DNA of 64,000 bases, from positions 1 through 64,000 of the forward strand of contig JOHN01000006.1 in the NCBI GenBank assembly GCA_000719695.1. The letters run 5' to 3'. Shown here piece after piece: positions 7,657-19,837 of this stretch. The DNA is from Streptomyces sp. NRRL F-6131. Its GTDB lineage: Bacteria; Actinomycetota; Actinomycetes; Streptomycetales; Streptomycetaceae. The stretch's first letter is position 1; each line of letters opens with the position of its first letter. The notes beneath the pieces are model-generated. The model ran no database searches and was not told where the DNA came from. It saw only the letters and a program-made list of their open reading frames with translations. The position numbers and the translations under genes were made by a program.

Positions 7657-8739
7657 TCAGGCAGGGCGCCGGAAGACGTTGCTGCGGATCGCTCCGGCCA
7701 GCCACACCAGGAACGCGGTGAGCGTCACGCCGTAGACGGCCAGCCAGCCCCCGGGTACCCCGCCGTCGCTGCCCAGCGCACTGCCCAGCAGGCTGAGCGT
7801 GATCGCGCAGGCGGTGAGCGGCATGTGCATGGAGGCCCAGAAGGTCACGGCGTTCGCCCTGCCCGGCACCCGTAGGGCGCCGGTGACCAGGCTGCGGGAG
7901 ACCCAGATCGCGACCGGGGAGACCGCGAGCACCGCGACCGCGCCGGCCGTGGGGACGACCCCGGTGGCCCAGAGCGCCACGGTCCCGGCGCCGACGGCGA
8001 GTTGGCCGCCGATGTAGAGGCGGACGAGCGCCGGTCCGTCGAGGGCGACGGCGAGGGTGTGCTTGCCGGTCCGCCGGTCGCCCTCGATGTCGGCGAGGTT
8101 CATCACTGACATCCGCAGGAACTGCAGGGCGCAGACCACGGCGGCGTAGACGAGGTCCGCCCGGGTCAGCGCGTCGGACTGCAGGGAGCGGGCGAGCAGC
8201 GGCCCCAGCCCGTACAGCACCACCGCGCAGGCCACCTCGCCCAGCGCGCGGTAGTTCAGCCGCAGCGGCGGGGCCGTGTAGAACCAGGAGAGCGCGGTGA
8301 TCGCGGCGGCCATCACCCGGGTGCCCGTCGTCGGCATGACGGCGATCAGTCCGAGGGCGACGAAGAGCAGCACGAAGGCGGCGGAGAGGCTGACCATCGG
8401 GCGCAGCAGACCGCTCACCAGCACCCGGCTGCCGCCGGTCCAGCCCGTCGGTGCGCCGTTGGCCCGGTCGGCGTCGAGGTCGAAGTACTCGTTGCAGTAG
8501 TGCGTCATCAGATGGGTGCACCAGGCGAAGAGCAGGGTGAGGACGAACCAGCCGGGCCGGAAGGCGTGGCCGGCGTGCACCGACATGCTGACGCCGAGGC
8601 CGACCACCATCATGCTCTGGACGAGGAACTTGGGCCTGCCCAGTCTGACGAAGGCGCGCACGCGGTCGGCCCGCGGCAGTGCGGCCGCGGTGGCGGGCAC
8701 CGGGGCGGGGACGGGGGCGGCGAGTCCTGTGCTGTTCAT
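7657..8739 (-). CDS. UbiA-family membrane prenyltransferase (predicted homogentisate/aromatic prenyltransferase)
   Basis: A 360-residue polytopic membrane protein with both Asp-rich UbiA motifs: N83-E-Y-F-D87-L-D-A-D91 and N214-L-A-D217-I-E-G-D221. Both are intact, so Mg-diphosphate binding is expected. A MenA-like LNYRALGE segment follows the third predicted helix. The family attaches prenyl chains to aromatic acceptors at the membrane. With a 4-hydroxyphenylpyruvate dioxygenase at the head of the operon, the likely acceptor is homogentisate, with decarboxylation, as in tocopherol and plastoquinone synthesis. The start lies only 3 bases after the acyltransferase stop. Acceptor and donor are inferred. 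Confidence 0.85.
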   Translation of the reverse strand: MNSTGLAAPVPAPVPATAAALPRADRVRAFVRLGRPKFLVQSMMVVGLGVSMSVHAGHAFRPGWFVLTLLFAWCTHLMTHYCNEYFDLDADRANGAPTGWTGGSRVLVSGLLRPMVSLSAAFVLLFVALGLIAVMPTTGTRVMAAAITALSWFYTAPPLRLNYRALGEVACAVVLYGLGPLLARSLQSDALTRADLVYAAVVCALQFLRMSVMNLADIEGDRRTGKHTLAVALDGPALVRLYIGGQLAVGAGTVALWATGVVPTAGAVAVLAVSPVAIWVSRSLVTGALRVPGRANAVTFWASMHMPLTACAITLSLLGSALGSDGGVPGGWLAVYGVTLTAFLVWLAGAIRSNVFRRPA

Positions 8740-8742
8740 GCG

Positions 8743-10038
8743 TCAGCTCCCTGTGCTGCCGGGCACCGGAACCGCGGAGCGGTGTGCCTCTTCGAGGGGT
8801 CGGGGCGGGTTCGACGGGCCCGGCCCGCGCGGCCGGGCGAAGCGGCGCACCACCGGGAGTTCCACGTACCGGTGGAGCAGGTGGGCCGCGAGGAGGGACA
8901 GGGCGAGGAACAACGCGGTCGCGGCCATCGCCGTGGGCGTGGCCCAGCGGCCGCCGCCCAACGCCCAGTGGGCGATCATGACGACCGGCCAGTGCACCAC
9001 GTAGAAGGCGAACGACGCCTCGCCGAGCCGCACCAGCGCCGGGCGGCGCAGCCAGGACCGCCGGCCGTCCCGGTCCGCGGCGGCGGCCGAGAGGATCAGC
9101 CCGCCCACGGGCACGATCGTCGCGGCGGCCGGGAGGAAGGAGAACGGCAGCGTCGCCAGGGCCGTCCCCAGGGCGACGACCAGGACGAGCCCGGAGAGCG
9201 CCATGCCCGGCGCGACGCCCCGGCCGGTGCGGACGATCCGCGCCAGCAGCATCCCGAGGACGAACTCCGGCAGCCGGCCGAGCGGGAAGAAGTAGGGGAT
9301 CCAGAACTGCCACTGGGAGACCTCGACCTCGGGCACGATCCGGCCCCCGTGCGTCAGGGAGGCGATCAGCGCCACCAGCCAGACCGCGAGCACCGCGCCG
9401 CCGGCCGCCGGCCACAGCCGTTCGGGGCGGATCCGCCGCAGCCGGGGCAGCAGGAAGGGGAAGAGGAAGTAGCAGAACACCTCGACGGCGAGCGACCAGG
9501 TGACGATGTTCAGGCCCGCGGTGAAGCCGGGGCCGGGCAGCCACGCGTGCACCAGCAGCAGGTTGGCCGCGGCTGGCAGCCAGGGGAAGCCGCCGCCCTC
9601 CCCGCCCGTCACCGCGGAACCGGTCAGCAGCACGAACACGATCAACAGCGCCCAGACCACCAGGTGGTTGGGGTAGACCTTGGCGGCCCGGCGGCGCCAG
9701 AACGCGCGGGCGCTCTCGTTCCCGCGGGGCCCCGGGCGCTCGCCGGCGGACCAGGTGAGCACGAACCCGCTCAGCACGAAGAACACCGAGACACCCACCA
9801 TGCCGAGCGGGAGCACGGCCTTCACGGCCTGCTGGGCGTCGTCGTCGCGGAACACCTTCGCGACGTACCAGGCGTGGGTGAGGAACACCCCCAGTGCGCA
9901 GAGGAACCGCAGCCCGGTGAGGGAGGGGTACCGTTCCACCTGCTGTCCCGCCGGTGCCGCCCCTGCGCCTCCCGCCTTCGAAGTCCTGCCGGCCCTGCCG
10001 GCCCTGCCTGCCTGACCCTCCGGCCCTTGGTCGGGCAC
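8743..10038 (-). CDS. Acyltransferase family 3 membrane protein
   Basis: A 431-residue protein with about ten hydrophobic helices. Its N-terminal region reads YPSLTGLRFLCALGVFLTHAW, the conserved Arg and His segment of the acyltransferase-3 (OafA/NodX) family, followed by VSVFFVLSGFVLTWS. Such proteins O-acylate sugars, antibiotics or lipids using acyl-CoA at the membrane. Here it sits between the dioxygenase and the prenyltransferase and may acylate a hydroxyl of the meroterpenoid. The first 40 residues are a Gly/Ala-rich extension, so the real start may be further in. Confidence 0.8.
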   Translation of the reverse strand: MPDQGPEGQAGRAGRAGRTSKAGGAGAAPAGQQVERYPSLTGLRFLCALGVFLTHAWYVAKVFRDDDAQQAVKAVLPLGMVGVSVFFVLSGFVLTWSAGERPGPRGNESARAFWRRRAAKVYPNHLVVWALLIVFVLLTGSAVTGGEGGGFPWLPAAANLLLVHAWLPGPGFTAGLNIVTWSLAVEVFCYFLFPFLLPRLRRIRPERLWPAAGGAVLAVWLVALIASLTHGGRIVPEVEVSQWQFWIPYFFPLGRLPEFVLGMLLARIVRTGRGVAPGMALSGLVLVVALGTALATLPFSFLPAAATIVPVGGLILSAAAADRDGRRSWLRRPALVRLGEASFAFYVVHWPVVMIAHWALGGGRWATPTAMAATALFLALSLLAAHLLHRYVELPVVRRFARPRGPGPSNPPRPLEEAHRSAVPVPGSTGS

Positions 10039-10079
10039 GAGTCCTCTCCCTTCGTCGTCGTGGTGTGCTGGGGCGCGGC

Positions 10080-11408
<1,329 letters not shown>

Positions 11409-11412
11409 TCAG

Positions 11413-11439
11413 ACGGCTGCAACGGCTGCAACGGCTGCA
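11413..11439. repeat. Three tandem 9-bp repeats (ACGGCTGCA)
   Basis: ACGGCTGCA occurs three times head to tail, followed by a degenerate copy. It lies in the untranslated region upstream of the hppD operon, 21 bases beyond the heptamer repeats. Function unknown. Confidence 0.55.
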
Positions 11440-12352
11440 AAGGCCGCAGCGCCCGCAACCGTTCCGGGCACCCGCACATGCTTAGCCGGCCCTGGCCTCG
11501 CGGTCGAGGTCATGGCGATGGAGCCTGCCGACGATTGCCGCGCGCGGCAGGACCAGGAGGGCGGTGAGGCCGAGCTGCGAGTGCGGGCGGTCGGGCGGCC
11601 AGCCGGTTCCGGCCTCGGGTGGAACGGCCGCCGGGACGGCGTCCGGCGAAGGCGCCGACGGTGTCGAGGAATTCCGCGGGCGCTACGGGAATCGTGTCGA
11701 TTCCGTGCGGCGGCGGTGGGCGGCGAAGGCGGTGGTCAGCCGGATCCGGCGACCGGTTCCGCACTCGTCTCCGGACAGCCGTAAAAGAATTCCGAAACGA
11801 CTGCGGCGGGCATTCCGCACGCGTCGGAGAAAATATCGCGGACGGGCGCTCCGAGCCCCGCCGGCCTTCTGGACGCGCGTTCAGACAGAAGAATTCCCAT
11901 GAGCTTTCCATCTCCCCCGTTGTGCGCATTGTTCGACTTTCGCGGTGAGACACCTCTCGAACCGCAGTCAGACAGGTCCACCCGCCGACCACTTCTGGAG
12001 AGCGGCGCGGGCGCTGACATCCAGGCGCTTTTCATCGGTCACGCTGCGCCGATCGGCAGGCGATTCGCCCGTCGACTCGCTCGGCGCGGAAGATGCTACG
12101 AAGATGCTGCCAAGAGGAACCAATGTCGGGATTCAGGTGGAACCGACCCTACGGAATCCACGCGTCCGCAAACATTTCTCACCCCCCAGGGAAATGTTGT
12201 GCCCGACGGAGGGGGCGGTTCCGTTCCTTCGCTCCCCCAGCGACGGGGACCACACTACCCCACCCCCGGCCCATCTCCCAGAGGATCCTTGACGAAGTTC
12301 GTGAGGGCCCGATCATTCACCGCGGAACGGATTCACCTGGTCCGCTTCCACC

Positions 12353-12365
12353 GTCAATTATTGAC
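12353..12365. promoter_or_regulatory. Palindrome GTCAAT-T-ATTGAC
   Basis: A perfect 6-bp inverted repeat with a one-base centre in an AT-rich patch between katG and the hppD operon. It overlaps a TTGACA that could be a -35 element. It may be an operator, but no adjacent transcription unit is established. Confidence 0.35.
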
Positions 12366-12419
12366 AGGATGTACAAGGTCCGGTTTTTCATGTTCCGATT
12401 TCCGGGCCCCCGGACCGGC

Positions 12420-12487
12420 GTTCCCTCCGACCGTTCCCTCCGACCGTTCCCTCCGACCGACCTCGAAGGGCCGACGGGAGGGAACGG
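12420..12487 (-). terminator. katG terminator hairpin embedded in GTTCCCTCCGACC repeats
   Basis: Three direct copies of GTTCCCTCCGACC run from 12420 to 12458. The arm CCGTTCCCTCC at 12444-12454 pairs perfectly with GGAGGGAACGG at 12477-12487. The hairpin lies 25 bases past the katG stop on the minus strand. No U-tract is present, as is usual in this GC range. Confidence 0.6.
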
Positions 12488-12512
12488 CCGGAGCGAAGCA
12501 CCGTCGTGCCGC

Positions 12513-14879
<2,367 letters not shown>

Positions 14880-15428
14880 TCAGTCGTCCAGCGAGGCCAG
14901 CAGGTCCCGCAGCAGGTCGTTGAGCCGGTCGACCCGCTCGGGGCCGAGCGCATCGACGGTGTCGCGCTGGACGGCGATGCCGGCGGCGAGCGCCGCGTCG
15001 ACGGTGGACCGGCCCTCGGGAGTGAGGCTGATCCGCAGGCCGCGGCGGTCGTGCGGGTCGGGGGAACGGGTGACCAGACCGGCCCGCTCCAGCTTGTCCA
15101 GCCGGCCGGTCATCCCGCCGGTGGTCAGCATCAGGGTGGCGGTCAGCTCGCGCGGCGAGAGGGCGTAGGGCTCGCCGGACCGGCGCAGCGTGGCCAGCAC
15201 GTCGAACTCGCCGCGCCCGATGCCGAACGGCGCGTACGCGCGCTCCATCCGCTCCCCCATGCCGCGGGCGAGCCGGTAGATCCGCCCGAAGGCCTCCATG
15301 GCGTACAGGCCGTCCGCGAGGTCGGGCCGTTCCTCTCGCCACTGGGCGGTGATGGCGTCCACCGGGTCGGCGACGGCACGGTGCGGGTCGGAGGCGGAGC
15401 CGGGGGTCGATCCGGAGGTCATGGTCAT
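14880..15428 (-). CDS. MarR-family transcriptional regulator
   Basis: A 182-residue winged-helix regulator. The DNA-binding region is visible as RGEFDVLATLRRSGEPYALSPRELTATLMLTTGGMTGRLDKLERAGLVTRSPDPHDRRGLRISLTP, residues about 75-140, with the typical DxRxxxxxLT wing. It is divergent from an MFS transporter; the shared 119-base gap holds a perfect ACTTAG/CTAAGT operator. By analogy with MarR/efflux pairs it should repress the transporter and itself until a small ligand binds. ATG 15428 has GGAAG upstream; an in-frame ATG two codons later is possible. Confidence 0.9.
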   Translation of the reverse strand: MTMTSGSTPGSASDPHRAVADPVDAITAQWREERPDLADGLYAMEAFGRIYRLARGMGERMERAYAPFGIGRGEFDVLATLRRSGEPYALSPRELTATLMLTTGGMTGRLDKLERAGLVTRSPDPHDRRGLRISLTPEGRSTVDAALAAGIAVQRDTVDALGPERVDRLNDLLRDLLASLDD

Positions 15429-15513
15429 GGAGTCCAGTCTTCCACAGGATCGCTTACCGGGGAGCAGCTCGACGGGAAGCCACTTTGAGGCAAGCCGCTC
15501 GATGGGAAGCTGC

Positions 15514-15541
15514 TTGACAGTAATTCACTTAGTGCTAAGTT
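15514..15541 (+). promoter_or_regulatory. Promoter of the MFS gene, probably leaderless transcript
   Basis: TTGACA at 15514-15519 and TAAGTT at 15536-15541 are separated by 16 bases. Transcription from this pair would start about 15548, the A of the MFS ATG. There is no Shine-Dalgarno sequence before that ATG, so a leaderless mRNA is likely. The -10 overlaps the MarR operator. Confidence 0.6.
15527..15540. promoter_or_regulatory. MarR-type operator ACTTAG-TG-CTAAGT
   Basis: Perfect 6-bp arms around a two-base centre, overlapping the -10 region of the MFS promoter and 99 bases from the marR start. Position and symmetry fit repression by the divergent MarR protein. Confidence 0.7.
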
Positions 15542-15547
15542 ACTTAC

Positions 15548-16873
15548 ATGCTTTCGAAAAGGAGCCCGGGCTTCCCCGGCGAACGCAGCCTGATGACCGC
15601 CCTGGCGATCGACGCCCTCGGCAACGGCATGTACGTGCCGTTCAGCCTGGTCTTCTTCCGCCACGTCACCGACCTCCCGCTGGCCGTCATCGGCCTCGTC
15701 CTCACCGCCACCGGCCTGGCCGCGATGGTCGCCCTCCCGCTGGTCGGCAGCGCGGTGGACCGGTTCGGCGCCCGCCGCATGCAGATCGCCCTCCACCTGG
15801 TCCGGGCCGCCGGCTTCGCCGTCTACCCCTTCGCCTCCGCGCTGCCCGCCTTCATCGCCGTCACCCTGGTCACCGCCGTGGCCACCCGCGGCTACCCGGC
15901 CGTCCAACAGGCCAGGATCGGCGAACTCACCTCCGGCAGCGCCCTGGAGCGCGTCAACGCCCTCAGCCGCAGCCTCGCCAACGCCGGGCTCGGTGCCGGC
16001 AGCCTGCTCGCCACCCTGCTGGTCGGCCTGGCCGGCGACGGCGGCTACACCGTGGCCGCGCTGCTCAACGCCGTCAGCTTCCTGGCCGCCGCCGCCCTGG
16101 TCCGCCGTGTCCCGGACGTCCGTCCCGCGACCGTCCAGGGACCCGCGACCGTCCAGGGGCCCGCCACCGTCGACGGCCCCGGCCGGATCAGCAGGGCGAA
16201 GGCCGGTGGCGCGAAGGCCGGCAACGGGAAGACCGGCTACCGGGCCGTCCTGGCGGACCGGCCGTTCCTCGGCCTGGCCACCGCCAACCTGCTGATCTCC
16301 CTCGGCTACGCCGCACTCGCCGTCCTGCTCCCGGTGTACGTGACGAGCGTCCTGCACGCCTCCGCCTCGCTGGCCGGCCTCTCCTTCGCCGTCAACACCG
16401 TGCTCTGCGCCGCCCTCGGCGTCCCCGCCGGGATCGCCGTCCGCCGCTTCACCACCCGCAACCGGGCCGCCGCCACCGGCGCCGCGCTGTTCGCCGTCGG
16501 ATTCCTCGCCCAGGCCCTGCTGGTGCCGGCGGCCGGCCGCTTCACCACCGCCGGACTGCTGGCCGTCGTGGTCGTGATCACCCTCGGCGAGATCGTCCAC
16601 AACCCCGCCGCCTCGGCCCTGGTCACCGCCACCGCCCCCGCCGCCGTCCGCGGCCGGTACATGGCCACCTACCAGCTCTCCTGGTCGCTCTCCGCCGCCC
16701 TCGCCCCCTCGCTGCTCACCGGCCTGCTGGCCCTCGACACCCGGCTCCCCTGGCTGGCCCTCGCCGCCGCCACCCTCGGCGGCGCCGGCCTCCTGCTCCG
16801 TCTGGAGCGCCGACTGCCGGTCCACGCCGTCCGCCCGGAGGCGCAGCGGGCCGCCCTGACCACCGCGGCATGA
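15548..16873 (+). CDS. MFS transporter (predicted drug or metabolite efflux)
   Basis: A 441-residue, 12-helix major facilitator. The loop between helices 2 and 3 reads GSAVDRFGARRMQ, a form of the MFS signature; a Gly/Lys-rich central loop at about residues 195-225 contains the repeat ATVQGPATVQGPATVDGP. The opening MLSKRSPGFPGERSL is short, consistent with a leaderless message. It is divergent from and probably repressed by the MarR protein. The substrate is unknown; such pairs usually export toxic small molecules. Confidence 0.88.
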   Translation: MLSKRSPGFPGERSLMTALAIDALGNGMYVPFSLVFFRHVTDLPLAVIGLVLTATGLAAMVALPLVGSAVDRFGARRMQIALHLVRAAGFAVYPFASALPAFIAVTLVTAVATRGYPAVQQARIGELTSGSALERVNALSRSLANAGLGAGSLLATLLVGLAGDGGYTVAALLNAVSFLAAAALVRRVPDVRPATVQGPATVQGPATVDGPGRISRAKAGGAKAGNGKTGYRAVLADRPFLGLATANLLISLGYAALAVLLPVYVTSVLHASASLAGLSFAVNTVLCAALGVPAGIAVRRFTTRNRAAATGAALFAVGFLAQALLVPAAGRFTTAGLLAVVVVITLGEIVHNPAASALVTATAPAAVRGRYMATYQLSWSLSAALAPSLLTGLLALDTRLPWLALAAATLGGAGLLLRLERRLPVHAVRPEAQRAALTTAA

Positions 16874-17102
16874 GCCCCGCAGCCCCGCACACCTCCCCAC
16901 CCCACGGCCCCTCACCTCCCCGGTCTCCCCGGCCTCCCCGGCCTCCCCGGCCTCCTCCGCCTCCTCCGCCCCGGGCGTCGGAGGCGGAGTCGTGTCGGGC
17001 CCGTGCGCGAGGAGGCCGGCGTGCCGGTGGATCCGAGTGAGACACGGGGCTGTCGAGCGAACCGGAGGACTCCGGTGCCGCCCTCGATCGGACGCCGTCG
17101 CG

Positions 17103-17651
17103 CTATGACGGGCGTCCGCCGAACCGCCAGTTGTGCACCTCGATGTCGGCGTACCGGTCCGGGGTCAGGACGGCGCGCGCCGTCTCCGGGTCCGGCGCCC
17201 GGAGCAACACCGCGGTGCCGAGCCAGGTGGCGCCGTCGTCGGACAGCAGCGGCCCGTGGGCGATCAGCTCGTCCCGGTCGGCGTCCACGGCGAGGTCTAC
17301 GGCCTCCCCCGTCCCGAGGCCGATCACCAGGTACCGGTTGCCACCGGTCCGGCCGCCGGGGAAGTCCCACATGGTGCGTCCCAGCAGGTTGCGCCACCGC
17401 CGCACCAGCACGTCCCGGTAGACGCCCGCCTGGTAGCCCGGCTCCTCGAAGGCGAACGCGCGGGCGGCGGCGACATCGGGCAGGTCGACGATGTGCAGGC
17501 TGCCGGTCGGTACGCCGTCATCGGTCAGGGTCGGGCCCCGGGCGATCATCTCCTTCGCGTACTGGTCCATGTAGGACCAGTGTGCTTCCAGCAGTTCGTC
17601 GCGCAGCGGCAGGGAGCCCGGCCGGTCCCGGTGGTAGCAGAGAAAGTCCAT
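17103..17651 (-). CDS. Tandem YCII-domain protein
   Basis: A 182-residue cytosolic protein made of two YCII-like halves. Each carries the same core: ARGPTLTDDGVPTGSLHIVD in the first half and AHGPLLSDDGATWLGTAVLL in the second, with the His/Asp residues of the fold. YCII proteins are small ferredoxin-fold proteins, some with hydrolase or dehalogenase-like activity, most uncharacterised. ATG at 17651 (MDFLCYHRDRPGS) is the natural N-terminus of the first domain. It is divergent from the nucleotidyltransferase gene. The internal duplication is clear; the function is not. Confidence 0.8.
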   Translation of the reverse strand: MDFLCYHRDRPGSLPLRDELLEAHWSYMDQYAKEMIARGPTLTDDGVPTGSLHIVDLPDVAAARAFAFEEPGYQAGVYRDVLVRRWRNLLGRTMWDFPGGRTGGNRYLVIGLGTGEAVDLAVDADRDELIAHGPLLSDDGATWLGTAVLLRAPDPETARAVLTPDRYADIEVHNWRFGGRPS

Positions 17652-17774
17652 GCCCCCATGGTCTTTTCGAACAGGCCACCGGGTCGAGCGGTTTTCGCCG
17701 TGACCCGCGACCCGCGACCTGCGACCCGCGGCCCGGCGGGGCGCCGGCGGGCCCGTGTCGGGCAGACTGGGCCC

Positions 17775-18590
17775 ATGACCCGGGACACCGAGAACGGGCG
17801 GCAGCCACCGCCCGAGTTGCGCCCGTACCTGGCGGACCTCGCCGACCGCGTCCGGGAGGTCTGCGGGCCGCGGCTGGTGAGCGTGCTGGTGACCGGTTCG
17901 GTGGCGCTCGGGGACTACCGGCACGGGCGCAGCGACGTGGACGTGACGGTCGTCGTCGAGCCGGACGTACCGCGGGAGGCCCTGCGGGAGCTGGCCCGGG
18001 AACTCGCCCACCCACGGCTGCCCTGCCCGGCGGCCGGCCTCGAACTGGTGGTCTACGGCGCCGACTTCGCGGCTCGCCCCTCGGGAGCCGCCGGGTTCCT
18101 GCTGAACCTCAACACCGGCCCGCTGCTCCCGGAGCGCGCCGATCACGACGCCGCGGGGACACCGGCGTTCTGGTTCGCCATCGACCGCTCGATCACCCAC
18201 CGGGCCGCGGTCACGCTGTGGGGCCGCCCGGCGCACCGGGCGATCGCGGAGCCCGGGACCGCCGACCTGTTCGCCGCCCTGCGCGCCTGCATGCGCGAAC
18301 ACACCGACGGCGAGGGGCACCTGGCGGACAACCGGGTGCTCAACGGCTGTCGCGCCCTGGTGTTCTGCCGCACCGGCCGCTGGACGCCCAAGCGAGCGGC
18401 CGGCCGACAGGTCGCCGCCGACGACCCCGCCTTCCGACCGCTGATCGAGTCCGCACTGCACAGCTTCGAACAACCGCGCCACGCCGCCTCGGCCGCCCTG
18501 CCCGCCACCGAGGTGCGGGCCTTCCTCACCCGGGTGCGCGACGAGGTCGACCGCGCGGCGGACGCGGCGGGCCACCCCACCGCGCCGTAG
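17775..18590 (+). CDS. Aminoglycoside-adenylyltransferase-like nucleotidyltransferase
   Basis: A 271-residue protein with the nucleotidyltransferase signature TGSVALGDYRHGRSDVDV (GS plus DxD metal ligands) at about residues 38-55, and a C-terminal helical domain of the ANT/DUF4111 type (CRALVFCRTGRWTPKRAAG). Related ANT(3'') and ANT(9) enzymes transfer AMP from ATP to aminoglycosides. ATG 17775 starts a few bases after a purine-rich stretch. Whether this chromosomal member confers resistance cannot be told; many streptomycete homologues have no known substrate. Confidence 0.82.
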   Translation: MTRDTENGRQPPPELRPYLADLADRVREVCGPRLVSVLVTGSVALGDYRHGRSDVDVTVVVEPDVPREALRELARELAHPRLPCPAAGLELVVYGADFAARPSGAAGFLLNLNTGPLLPERADHDAAGTPAFWFAIDRSITHRAAVTLWGRPAHRAIAEPGTADLFAALRACMREHTDGEGHLADNRVLNGCRALVFCRTGRWTPKRAAGRQVAADDPAFRPLIESALHSFEQPRHAASAALPATEVRAFLTRVRDEVDRAADAAGHPTAP

Positions 18591-18629
18591 CACCGGCCGC
18601 ACGCCGCCGCATCGGGATCCGGGTCGCGC

Positions 18630-18666
18630 GCCCGGCCCGCTGCCGGGGGACGGCAGCGGGCCGGGC
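18630..18666. terminator. Bidirectional terminator (16-bp perfect stem)
   Basis: GCCCGGCCCGCTGCCG at 18630-18645 and its exact complement at 18651-18666 form a 16-bp stem with a five-base loop. It sits between two convergent genes, so it can serve both. Confidence 0.85.
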
Positions 18667-18686
18667 GGGAGCGCGGGTGCGGGCGG

Positions 18687-19613
18687 TCAGCCCTCCTGAC
18701 GCGCGTACAGGCCGCGGTCCACGCGCTGCGCCCGGCCGGCCCGGGCCAGTCGCTCCAGCATGGTGCGGACCGTGTTGACGTTGCCCGGCGTGGCGTCGAT
18801 GTCCAGCTGGACCGTCACGTCGCGGGCGCGGAGCGGCCCGGCGGCGCCGCCGAGCACCTCCAGCACCTTCTCGGAGGTGGCACCGACCGCACGGCGTGCG
18901 GGCGAGGACGCGCCGGTCGCCTCGGTCTTCTCCTCCCCCGCGGGCTGCGCGTCGGCGGCGGGAGCGATCTTCTTCGCCACCTTCCGCGCGGCCTTCTTCG
19001 CGGGAGCCTTCTCGGCGGAAGACTTGTCGGCGGAAGACTTCGCGGACGTCGCCTTCTTCGCCGGGGCCTTCTTGGCAGCGGTCCTGGCGGCGGGCTTCTC
19101 CACCGCCGGCGCCTCGGCGACCGGCTGCTCGACGGCCGGTGCCGCGGCGACCGGTGCGTCGGCGACCGGCGCGTCGGCGGCCGGCGCCTCGGCCACGGCC
19201 TTCTTGGCGGCGGTCTTCCTGACCACCGCCTTCCGCGCCGTGGTCTTCTTCGCCGGTGCCTTCTTCGCGGGCGCCTTCTTGGCCGCGGCCTTCTTGGCCA
19301 CCGGCTTCTCGGCAGCGGCCTCCGGAGCGGCGGCGGGCTCCTCCGCGGGAGCCACGGCCTGCGCAGGCTCGCCCTCCGCCGTAGTGCCGGCCTCCTCACC
19401 GCCGTCAGTCGCCGCCTCCGGCTCCCCGGCGGGGGGAGCGTCGGCGGAGGGGACGTCGGCGAGGGCGCGCAGGCTCTCGATGGCGCCGCGGACGGCGTTC
19501 TCCTGGGACACGACGGACGTCAGTTCGTCCTCCAGAAGCCGCCTGCGCGCCTCGATGTCGGGGAGTTCCGTCTCCAGGCGGGCAATGACGTCACCGAAGC
19601 GGCTTTCTGTCAC
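18687..19613 (-). CDS. Histone H1-like lysine-rich nucleoid protein with C-terminal winged helix
   Basis: A 308-residue protein. Residues 1-60 form a predicted coiled coil (FGDVIARLETELPDIEARRRLLEDEL). The middle (about 60-240) is Ala/Pro/Glu-rich with two Lys blocks of the AAKKAPAKK type, resembling eukaryotic H1 tails and mycobacterial HupB. The last 75 residues (SEKVLEVLGGAAGPLRARDVTVQLDI to RVDRGLYARQEG) look like a compact winged helix. GTG at 19613 is the only start near homology. It probably binds DNA and shapes the nucleoid. The order coiled coil - basic tail - winged helix differs from HupS-type proteins. Repetitive coding makes it prone to length variation. Confidence 0.7.
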   Translation of the reverse strand: MTESRFGDVIARLETELPDIEARRRLLEDELTSVVSQENAVRGAIESLRALADVPSADAPPAGEPEAATDGGEEAGTTAEGEPAQAVAPAEEPAAAPEAAAEKPVAKKAAAKKAPAKKAPAKKTTARKAVVRKTAAKKAVAEAPAADAPVADAPVAAAPAVEQPVAEAPAVEKPAARTAAKKAPAKKATSAKSSADKSSAEKAPAKKAARKVAKKIAPAADAQPAGEEKTEATGASSPARRAVGATSEKVLEVLGGAAGPLRARDVTVQLDIDATPGNVNTVRTMLERLARAGRAQRVDRGLYARQEG

Positions 19614-19837
19614 GGTTCCTCGTTTCGTCGGTCCACGCGATGGCGGTGGGCTTGCACGCTCTCTACCCCGTTGTGGGGACCAGCTCAACATGAACGTGCA
19701 CCCCGTGGCAGACATCCTGCCCCGTTGTTGTCGTCGCATCCCATCAAATGCCAACCCGATGCACAACAGCCCCCGTTGAACGCCTCCCGCGCCGGGGCCC
19801 GGACGCGGCGCGGAGGGGTCCCGACCCGACGCCCGGG

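Noticed and set aside
6401..9544. Minus-strand frame of more than 1,000 codons upstream of the prenyl synthase
   Set aside because: Only the last 367 codons have homology; the rest overlaps UbiA and acyltransferase genes out of frame.
12420..12458. CRISPR array from three GTTCCCTCCGACC repeats
   Set aside because: Repeats are contiguous with no spacers and form part of the katG terminator.
16918..16975. CRISPR-like or regulatory repeats of CCCGGCCTCC
   Set aside because: Short, spacerless low-complexity DNA in an intergenic stretch; no unit, spacer or cas gene pattern.
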